Position numbers and translations under genes: made by a program. A stretch of 8,299 bases of DNA from Rhizobiaceae bacterium (GTDB taxonomy: Bacteria > Pseudomonadota > Alphaproteobacteria > Rhizobiales > Rhizobiaceae): the NCBI GenBank assembly GCA_028865845.1, contig JAGWJK010000144.1, forward strand, positions 1-8,299. Direction: 5' to 3'. The notes beneath the pieces were generated by a model that was given only the letters and a program-made list of their open reading frames with translations, searched no databases and had not been told where the DNA came from. Shown piece after piece: positions 1 through 5,058 of the stretch; position 1 is the first letter of the stretch; every line of letters starts with the position of its first letter.

Positions 1-597
1 CAGGAAGAAATCACCCAGCTGCAGTCCCAGCTGAAGAGCGTCGCTCAGTCTGCTTCGTTCTCCGGTCAGAACTGGGTCGTCGCTTCCCAGGGCGCCACGG
101 CTTCCGTCGTTTCTTCCTTCATCCGTTCCGCCACCGGCGGTGTTTCGGTTCAGAGCTCCAGCTACAACTTCACGGCTGGCGCAACCGGCAACGTTCTGTT
201 CGGCTCCGACTCGGTCGGCACGATCGACACGGCTTCGGGCATTCTCGGCACGGAACAGAACATCGGCGGCTCCGATTACTCGGTTTACAGCCTTGACATC
301 AGCAACATGACCACCGGCGACATCGGCAAGGCTCTGAGCATGGTCGAACAGTCCCTGCAGGCCATGACCAGCCTCGGCTCGCAGCTCGGCTCGCTGTCTG
401 CCCGTATCGACCTGCAGACGACCTTCTCGTCGGCACTGTCCGACTCGATCGAATCGGGTGTTGGCAAGCTGGTTGACTCCGACATGGAAGTCGAATCCTC
501 GAAGCTCTCGGCTCTCCAGACCCAGCAGCAGCTCGCTGTTCAGTCTCTGTCGATCGCCAACTCTTCGTCGCAGAGCATCCTGTCGCTCTTCCGTTAA
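1..597 (+). CDS. flaA: Flagellin, 5'-truncated by the window edge (flaA-like)
   Basis: This is the C-terminal 198 residues of a flagellin, the subunit that is exported and polymerised into the flagellar filament. Reading frame 1 is open from base 1 to the TAA at 595-597. The segment aligns without gaps to residues 109-306 of the next gene, with about 19 differences by my count (about 90% identity), so roughly 108 N-terminal residues lie outside the window. Visible flagellin features are the D1 helix around SQLGSLSARIDLQ and the C-terminal D0 helix SALQTQQQLAVQSLSIANSS ending in SLFR. The short middle region without a D2/D3 insert is typical of rhizobial complex-filament flagellins. A terminator follows 44 bases downstream. 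Family assignment is very secure. The letter A is inferred from first position in the array, and further flagellin genes could lie upstream. Confidence 0.93.
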   Translation, partial: QEEITQLQSQLKSVAQSASFSGQNWVVASQGATASVVSSFIRSATGGVSVQSSSYNFTAGATGNVLFGSDSVGTIDTASGILGTEQNIGGSDYSVYSLDISNMTTGDIGKALSMVEQSLQAMTSLGSQLGSLSARIDLQTTFSSALSDSIESGVGKLVDSDMEVESSKLSALQTQQQLAVQSLSIANSSSQSILSLFR

Positions 598-640
598 TCG
601 GAAGGCTGGCCTCAGGCCGAAAAGCTCTAAACAATAAGTT

Positions 641-671
641 AACCGTGCCTGTCTAAGGCGCGGTTTTTTTT
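641..671 (+). terminator. Rho-independent terminator after the first flagellin
   Basis: AACCGTGCC at 641-649 pairs with GGCGCGGTT at 657-665, giving nine base pairs with one G-U pair and a 7-nt loop. The 3' arm runs straight into a T tract at 664-671. It lies 44 bases after the flagellin stop, so the first flagellin probably has its own transcript. A smaller hairpin, GGCC-TCA-GGCC at 608-618, precedes it. Confidence 0.8.
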
Positions 672-772
672 AATTTTTTACCCATCGCTGTTTCAATATT
701 TTTTTAACTATCTTGCTGTTTTCTGTGGGCATCGAAACGGCGAGTTAACCACACAAATTAAGGTTAACAGGC
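672..772 (+). promoter_or_regulatory. flaB upstream regulatory region with GTTAAC boxes and T tracts
   Basis: After the terminator the DNA is AT-rich, with T tracts at 674-679 and 699-705 that could bend DNA or act as an UP element. Two GTTAAC boxes follow at 744-749 and 763-768, with TTAAGG at 758-763 between and overlapping them. The second box lies exactly nine bases before the CATGA of the leader, and the same spacing is seen upstream of flaC. I cannot assign a sigma factor: no convincing sigma-70, sigma-28 or sigma-54 promoter is visible. The likely role is as the binding site of a flagellar activator or as the promoter core. Confidence 0.45.
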
Positions 773-838
773 ATGAGGCTGAGTGCCGTTTCCGGTCCAA
801 TCCGGAATGTCCCTTCCTAACCACTGCCAAAAGGGGCA
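772..838 (+). promoter_or_regulatory. Structured flaB leader: CCGG hairpin plus SD-sequestering helix
   Basis: The leader contains CATGA at 772-776. A perfect hairpin follows, TTCCGG at 790-795 with CCGGAA at 802-807 and a 6-nt loop. TGTCCCTT at 808-815 can then pair over eight positions (one G-U) with AAGGGGCA at 831-838, which contains the flaB Shine-Dalgarno sequence AGGGG. The same elements occur before flaC, and the CATGA and CCGG parts occur before flaD. The arrangement predicts translational control of flaB. In Caulobacter, FlbT acts on a flagellin mRNA leader; a similar role here is inference. Confidence 0.5.
773..820 (+). other. Possible 15-codon leader ORF upstream of flaB
   Basis: ATG at 773 opens a 15-codon frame, MRLSAVSGPIRNVPS, ending at TAA 818-820, eleven bases before the flaB ribosome-binding site. 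AAGG at 760-763 is a possible ribosome-binding site. A frame of the same length starts at the equivalent ATG before flaC. A ribosome finishing this frame would cover the TGTCCCTT element and free the flaB Shine-Dalgarno sequence. The frame may be only a by-product of a conserved RNA element, because a one-base loop difference changes the peptide between flaB and flaC. Confidence 0.3.
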
Positions 839-847
839 AGAAACACT

Positions 848-1768
848 ATGACCAGCATCATTACCAACAACGCCGCAATGGCAGCTCTCTCGACGCTGCG
901 TGACGTCAACAACAACCTGCAGACCACCCAGAACGCTGTTTCCTCCGGTCTTCGCATTTCGAAGGCTTCCGACAACGCTGCTTACTGGTCGATCGCAACG
1001 ACCATGAAGTCGGACGATTCGGCTCTCGGCGCCGTTTCCGACGCTCTCGGCCTCGGCGCAGCCAAGGTTGACACAGCTTCGACCGCCGTCACCAGCGCCA
1101 TCGACATCGTTCAGTCGATCAAGGACAAGCTCGTTACCGCCCAGGAAGGCGCTGTCGACAAGTCCGACGTTCAGGAAGAAATCAGCCAGCTGCAGCAGCA
1201 GCTCGAAAGCGTCGCTCAGTCGGCTTCCTTCTCCGGCCAGAACTGGGTCGTTGCTTCCGCTGGCGCCACCGCTTCGGTCGTTTCCTCCTTCGTTCGTTCC
1301 GCTACCGGCGGCGTTTCGGTTCAGAGCTCCAGCTACAACTTCACGGCCGGCGCAACCGGCAACGTTCTGTTCGGCTCCGACTCGGTCGGCACGATCGACA
1401 CGGCTTCGGGCATTCTTGGCACGGAACAGACCATCGGCGGCACCGACTACTCGGTTTACAGCCTCAACATCGTTGGCATGACCTCGGGCGACATCGGCAA
1501 GGCTCTGAGTATGGTCGAACAGTCCCTGCAGGCCATGACCAGCCTCGGCTCGCAGCTCGGCTCGCTCTCTTCGCGTATCGACCTGCAGACCTCGTTCGCT
1601 TCCTCGCTCTCCGACTCGATCGAATCGGGTGTTGGCAAGCTGGTCGACGCCGACATGGAAACGGAATCCTCGAAGCTCTCGGCGCTCCAGACGCAGCAGC
1701 AGCTCGCTGTTCAGTCTCTGTCGATCGCCAACTCCTCGACGCAGAGCCTCCTCTCGCTCTTCCGTTAA
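848..1768 (+). CDS. flaB: Flagellin FlaB
   Basis: This gene encodes a complete 306-residue flagellin, a filament subunit. The start MTSIITNNAAMAAL matches the family, and AGGGG at 832-836 lies 11 bases before the ATG. The N-terminal D0/D1 helices span about residues 1-135 and include SKASDNAAYWSIATTMKSD. The variable middle is short (about 136-205). The C-terminal D1/D0 helices end in SLFR. There is no D2/D3 insert and no cysteine. It is nearly identical to the preceding flagellin over long DNA tracts and clearly related to flaC further on. Codon choice is strongly biased, as expected for a very abundant protein. It has its own upstream region and leader and a strong terminator, so it is probably monocistronic. 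The symbol follows Rhizobium gene order. Confidence 0.95.
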   Translation: MTSIITNNAAMAALSTLRDVNNNLQTTQNAVSSGLRISKASDNAAYWSIATTMKSDDSALGAVSDALGLGAAKVDTASTAVTSAIDIVQSIKDKLVTAQEGAVDKSDVQEEISQLQQQLESVAQSASFSGQNWVVASAGATASVVSSFVRSATGGVSVQSSSYNFTAGATGNVLFGSDSVGTIDTASGILGTEQTIGGTDYSVYSLNIVGMTSGDIGKALSMVEQSLQAMTSLGSQLGSLSSRIDLQTSFASSLSDSIESGVGKLVDADMETESSKLSALQTQQQLAVQSLSIANSSTQSLLSLFR

Positions 1769-1782
1769 TCGGAAGGAAGCAG

Positions 1783-1805
1783 GCCGGGCGAAAAAAGAGC
1801 CCGGC
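1783..1805 (+). other. Purine-loop hairpin 3' of flaB
   Basis: GCCGGGC at 1783-1789 pairs with GCCCGGC at 1799-1805 around the nine-base purine loop GAAAAAAGA. No T tract follows, so this is not itself a canonical terminator. It lies between the flaB stop and the terminator at 1827-1854. It may protect the 3' end of an abundant flagellin mRNA, which is inference. Confidence 0.4.
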
Positions 1806-1826
1806 AATCGCTCAGCACGGATATCG

Positions 1827-1854
1827 AAAAGGCCGCCCCTTGGGCGGCCTTTTT
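1827..1854. terminator. Strong, probably bidirectional terminator between flaB and the convergent operon
   Basis: AAAAGGCCGCCC at 1827-1838 pairs with GGGCGGCCTTTT at 1842-1853 around a 3-nt loop, and the T run extends to 1854. The A run on the 5' side makes a matching T run on the minus strand. The structure can therefore end flaB transcripts on the plus strand and the ATP-grasp operon, whose stop is 35 bases away, on the minus strand. Confidence 0.85.
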
Positions 1855-1888
1855 ACTTATATGCGCGTCGCTAATGCAATTCGGGGTT

Positions 1889-3184
1889 TCACGGGCCGGT
1901 GATGCTGGAGAGCTGCATCAGGCCGTGATGCGAGGCGTGGTAGTCAGCCGCCGTTTCCTCGGCTGCGGCGACAAATGCCGAAAACAGCTTGCGCATGGCA
2001 ACCTGCTTGTAAGGATAAACCTGCGCACTATCCATGTTGTGCACGACCATCGCGACATCGAGTTCGAAGACCAGCAGTCGTCCGTCCGGAAGCTCGGCAC
2101 AGTCGATTCCGAAGTAATCCAGGCCGATCCGGTTATAAAGCGCGTCAAAACTGTCTTTGTGACGCACGGCGAAGTCGGTATCGAACGTCTCCATCCATCT
2201 CTGTTCGACCGCGCGTTTGGCAGGACTATCGGCCATTCCGGCGCTGAGGTAGTGCACGATCCAATGTTCGGAGAGAGCCATGTGGCTGGCATAGGCCCTG
2301 CCGCGAATGAACACGATACGCTGCTTGTTGTAGAGACCATCGGCTCCGCGGAAGTCGATGAAGGGTGCAACGTAGAGTTCAGTGGCCGGCTGTGTCCGGA
2401 GCAATGCTGCAAGCCCCGCGGCGTCAGCGACATGCTCCAGGCCGTTGCCGGCATGGGTGCTGATCGGGCGGATAACGAGCGGGAACGCGACACCCGGAAC
2501 GCAGTCGTCCAGGCGCTTCGTGCCGGCGGCGACTGCAAGGAGATCCTCGCGCTTCGCACGATAGGTGCGCGGCGACAGCAAGGATGGAGCGCCGGAAAGG
2601 CGGGTGCTGACGCCATCGCGCGTCAGCAAGCTGATCAGCTCCGGATGATTGTTCATGATCGGTCCGGGGAAATCCGAGAGGACTTTTTGCATCTGTCTCA
2701 GGACCGGCGCGTTCTCCGTTGATTCGCCGATCGCCATGAACGCGACGTCGTGATCGGGAAGATTAACGAGTTCCGTCGTATCTGCGTCGACATAGTGCAG
2801 CCAGAGAACGCAGTTGCTGCCCGCCAGCAGGAAATCGAGCGGCGTATTGGCCATGAAATCGCCTGGCGTCACGAAGGCAAGTAGCCGTGGTCCCTGGCCG
2901 TTTCCATGCACGACGCAGAAATTGCGGCTTAGGGCGACGGCTCCCTGCAGCACCTGACGGGCTTCCTCGGCACGGGTGAGGGTCTGCAGGATGGTCGAGA
3001 GGTCATGAAGGGCTGCTGAATCCGAAGAGTCCGCGCCCACCCGCTGCATGAGGTTTTCCCAAAGCGGGGTCACGTCGCCGCCGGCATAGACGTGCGACAC
3101 GATCTTCTGCATGCCGAGGATGCGGTTCGCGCCGCCGGTTTCGGGCAGGCGGTGATCGGTGACCGGGGAGGGTGTCATCAGCAT
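1889..3184 (-). CDS. ATP-grasp ligase-like protein with TPR-like N-terminus
   Basis: The 431-residue protein looks like an ATP-grasp carboxylate-amine ligase (D-Ala-D-Ala ligase/RimK superfamily), which uses ATP to form amide bonds through acyl phosphates. Residues about 38-90 are helical and TPR-like (LWENLMQRV, then SAALHDLSTIL). Residues 99-155 resemble a pre-ATP-grasp Rossmann half. PLVIRPISTHAGNG at 235-248 is the nucleotide-binding loop, with Arg where Lys is common. ELYVAPFIDFRG at 269-280 fits the hinge. DYFGIDCAELPDGRLLVFEL at 356-375 fits the metal site, with D361, E374 and D376 as candidate ligands. The usual terminal Asn of the E-x-N motif is replaced by Asp. The ATG at 3184 overlaps the decarboxylase stop (ATGCTGA), and a second ATG at 3178 would overlap that stop as TGATG. 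Either way translation is probably coupled. The substrate is unknown. Confidence 0.8.
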   Translation of the reverse strand: MLMTPSPVTDHRLPETGGANRILGMQKIVSHVYAGGDVTPLWENLMQRVGADSSDSAALHDLSTILQTLTRAEEARQVLQGAVALSRNFCVVHGNGQGPRLLAFVTPGDFMANTPLDFLLAGSNCVLWLHYVDADTTELVNLPDHDVAFMAIGESTENAPVLRQMQKVLSDFPGPIMNNHPELISLLTRDGVSTRLSGAPSLLSPRTYRAKREDLLAVAAGTKRLDDCVPGVAFPLVIRPISTHAGNGLEHVADAAGLAALLRTQPATELYVAPFIDFRGADGLYNKQRIVFIRGRAYASHMALSEHWIVHYLSAGMADSPAKRAVEQRWMETFDTDFAVRHKDSFDALYNRIGLDYFGIDCAELPDGRLLVFELDVAMVVHNMDSAQVYPYKQVAMRKLFSAFVAAAEETAADYHASHHGLMQLSSITGP

Positions 3185-4662
3185 TGAAGTAGGTCCTGTT
3201 GAGATCCGAGTTTCAGAACGCCGTCAACCAGCGCGTCGATGTCAGTCTGTTGCGTGCGGTGGTTCACGATGGCGGCGCGGATGGCCGGCCGGCCGTTGAC
3301 GATGGTGAGCGAGGGGGCGACCCGGCCTTCGGCGTGGAGCTGTTCGACGATGCGGCTGTTGATCTCGGCCGGCACGTCGCCCGCCGATCCGACATAGCCG
3401 AAGCAGACGACGTTGAGTGCCACCGGCGCAAGCAGCCGCAAGGTCGGTTCCCGTTCGATTCTCTCAGCAAGGCCGCGCGCGAGCGCGCAATTGGCACCGA
3501 TCGAATCACCCAGCGCCTTGACGCCATAGGTCTTCAGCGTGAACCAGGTCTTGAGGGCGCGGAAGCCGCGCGAAAGATCCGGGCCGTAATCGCAGGGCCA
3601 CCATTCGCCGCCGGCAAGGCCCGTCGCGGCGCGGGTCAGATAGGCGGCGTCCGAGGCAAAGGTCTGAAGCTGCCAGGCGCTGTCGCGCACAAGGAGAAAA
3701 CCGGCGTCATAGGGGACCTGGCCCCATTTGTGAAAATCGAAGGCGAGCGAATCAGCTGATTCGATGCCGCCGAACAGCGGTGCGAGATCGTTGCTGAGGA
3801 CGCCGAGCGCACCCAGCGCGCCGTCGACATGGAAATGAAGGTCGTGACCATCGGCGATCCGGCGCAGGGCGGCGAGATCGTCGACCGCGCCGGTATTGAC
3901 CGTTCCGGCGCTGCCGATCACCAGGAATGGTGTGCAGCCGTCCGCCTTGTCGCGAATGATCTGCCGGTCGAGCGCATCGACATCGATCTGCCCTCGGCTG
4001 TTGACCGGGATGCGTCGCAGCTGTTCGGTGCCGATGCCGGCCATTTCGAAAGCGCGCGGCACGCAGCCATGTACTTCGCTCGAGGCATAGGCGACCAATT
4101 TCCGCTCGCTCGAAACGCCCTGCGCACGGACGGTAGCACCGAGCTTTCTTGTTCTGGCGAGCAGCACCGCAACGAAATTCGCCTGCGATGTGCCGGTCAG
4201 GAATATGCCGCCGGCGGTTTCCGGAAATGAGAATATCTGCCGCGTCCAGCGGACGATCTGCCTTTCCACTTCGATCGGCATGTGGTCGCGTCCGCCGAGA
4301 TTGGCGTTCAGACCCGCCGCCAGCATCTCCGCCAGCATGCCGTTGACGGTGCCGCCGCCTTGTACCCAGCCCATGAAACCCGGGTGAATGTTGCCGCTGC
4401 CATAGGGAAGAACCTGATCGCGAAATATCGCATGGGCGTCCGCAAGGCTCGTCGGCTCGACCGGCAACGGCGCGTCGAACAGGGCGCGCGCCGAGGAGGG
4501 GGCAGGCTGCCAGACAGGTTTCTGCGGCAGTCCCTCGAGGTAGTCCAGCATGTCGTCCAGCATGCGGTGTCCCTGTCTGCGCAGGGCCTGCCAATCGGCC
4601 GGGTCCAGGGTCGTCTGTTGGGTTGCATCCTCCAGCAATCCGCCGCTCTGCAAACTTAACAT
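3178..4662 (-). CDS. Group II PLP-dependent amino-acid decarboxylase
   Basis: This 494-residue protein has the layout of the pyridoxal-phosphate decarboxylase family that includes aromatic L-amino-acid, tyrosine, diaminobutyrate and glutamate decarboxylases. It should remove the alpha-carboxylate of an amino acid to give an amine. Visible motifs, counted from the chosen ATG, are GNIHPGFMGWVQGGG from about 90, LTGTSQANFVAVLL (about 155-168), the ring-stacking His in SSEVHG (H198), GSAGTVNTGAVDDL, the PLP-nitrogen Asp in HVDGALG (D280), and the PLP lysine in FDFHKWGQVPYDAGFL (K312). A C-terminal AIRAAIVNHRTQQTDID matches the usual family ending. Length is normal for the family. I chose ATG 4662, which has AGGG five bases upstream. 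The frame extends to a TTG at 4701 (507 residues), which is less well supported. It is first gene of the minus-strand operon. The sequence does not identify the substrate, and aminotransferase annotations of relatives are likely generic. Confidence 0.88.
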   Translation of the reverse strand: MLSLQSGGLLEDATQQTTLDPADWQALRRQGHRMLDDMLDYLEGLPQKPVWQPAPSSARALFDAPLPVEPTSLADAHAIFRDQVLPYGSGNIHPGFMGWVQGGGTVNGMLAEMLAAGLNANLGGRDHMPIEVERQIVRWTRQIFSFPETAGGIFLTGTSQANFVAVLLARTRKLGATVRAQGVSSERKLVAYASSEVHGCVPRAFEMAGIGTEQLRRIPVNSRGQIDVDALDRQIIRDKADGCTPFLVIGSAGTVNTGAVDDLAALRRIADGHDLHFHVDGALGALGVLSNDLAPLFGGIESADSLAFDFHKWGQVPYDAGFLLVRDSAWQLQTFASDAAYLTRAATGLAGGEWWPCDYGPDLSRGFRALKTWFTLKTYGVKALGDSIGANCALARGLAERIEREPTLRLLAPVALNVVCFGYVGSAGDVPAEINSRIVEQLHAEGRVAPSLTIVNGRPAIRAAIVNHRTQQTDIDALVDGVLKLGSQQDLLQC

Positions 4663-4748
4663 CTCGACCCTGCCTTTGGCTGAACCTCGCGCCGTCACCA
4701 AGATAGCGCCACGCGATCCGCCCCATCATCATGGATGAGAGGTGTCGG

Positions 4749-4773
4749 ATATTAGCAATCTTACGCTGTTCAA
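4749..4773 (-). promoter_or_regulatory. Weak candidate promoter for the decarboxylase/ATP-grasp operon
   Basis: On the minus strand, TTGAAC (plus 4768-4773) is followed after 13 bases by TAATAT (plus 4749-4754), or after 16 bases by TATCCG. Neither spacing and hexamer combination is a good sigma-70 match. It lies about 90 bases before the chosen ATG, a reasonable distance. It is only a candidate. Confidence 0.22.
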
Positions 4774-4858
4774 GGTGGCGCGAAGCTGACCTGCCTGCGG
4801 CTTGGGCCGCTTTCGAGGTCTGGTGCTTCACTCGCCTCATGCGGGCATTGGTTCGTAA

Positions 4859-4875
4859 GTATCTATTTTAGATAC
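4859..4875. promoter_or_regulatory. Perfect 17-bp palindrome, possible operator in the divergent intergenic region
   Basis: GTATCTA at 4859-4865 and TAGATAC at 4869-4875 form perfect 7-bp arms around TTT. It lies in the 396-base region between the decarboxylase start and flaC, just upstream of the first GTTAAC box. The size and symmetry suit a dimeric helix-turn-helix repressor of the TetR, GntR or MarR type, but no regulator gene is in the window. Arms of this size also arise by chance in a window this long. Confidence 0.35.
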
Positions 4876-4882
4876 AGCTTTT

Positions 4883-4982
4883 TGTTAACTTTTACGCTCC
4901 GCTGTTAACTTTTCGTTAAGGATTATGGTGTCATCTGCCGCCATCGCAACGGTTGGTTAACCTCTCTTAAGGGGCGGTTAAC
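4883..4982 (+). promoter_or_regulatory. Array of GTTAAC boxes upstream of flaC
   Basis: GTTAAC occurs at 4884, 4904, 4956 and 4977, with a near match, GTTAAG, at 4915. The first two are part of an 11-base direct repeat, TGTTAACTTTT, with a 20-base period. Offsets of 0, 20, 31, 72 and 93 lie close to whole helical turns, so the boxes should face the same side of DNA. TTAAGG at 4967-4972 and the last box, nine bases before CATGA, match the flaB upstream region. This is probably the flaC activator or promoter region. The factor is not identifiable from sequence. Confidence 0.5.
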
Positions 4983-4985
4983 AGA

Positions 4986-5052
4986 CATGAAGACAATGAC
5001 CGTGACCGGCCGCAGACCGGAATGTCCCTTTTAGTTCAAAGCCTTGGGGGCA
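4986..5052 (+). promoter_or_regulatory. Structured flaC leader matching the flaB leader
   Basis: CATGA at 4986-4990 is followed after 15 bases by CCGG (5006-5009), a 7-nt loop, and CCGG (5017-5020). The string CCGGAATGTCCCTT is identical to that of flaB. TGTCCC at 5023-5028 can pair with GGGGCA at 5047-5052, which contains the flaC Shine-Dalgarno sequence, and a T-G pair extends it by one. The pairing is kept although the surrounding ribosome-binding region differs from that of flaB, which supports a real helix. Confidence 0.5.
4987..5034 (+). other. Possible 15-codon leader ORF upstream of flaC
   Basis: ATG at 4987 opens MKTMTVTGRRPECPF and ends at TAG 5032-5034, the same length as the frame before flaB and just ahead of the flaC ribosome-binding site. 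AAGGGG at 4969-4974 could serve as a ribosome-binding site, although the 12-base spacing is long. Compared with flaB, one extra loop base is offset by one base fewer near the stop, so the length is retained although the peptide end differs. Confidence 0.3.
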
Positions 5053-5058
5053 AAATCG

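Noticed and set aside
764..1807. Long minus-strand open frame opposite flaB, and similar frames opposite flaC and flaD
   Set aside because: They are antisense shadows of highly codon-biased flagellin genes. They are rich in Arg, Gly and Val, have no recognisable domains, and arise repeatedly opposite each flagellin.
3752..4840. 362-codon minus-strand frame overlapping the decarboxylase
   Set aside because: It is an out-of-frame shadow, rich in Arg and Gly. The overlapping frame carries all PLP decarboxylase motifs.
5044..5058. Five-residue N-terminal extension of FlaC from an upstream TTG
   Set aside because: The TTG lies within the Shine-Dalgarno sequence, and MTSIL at 5059 aligns exactly with the FlaB start.
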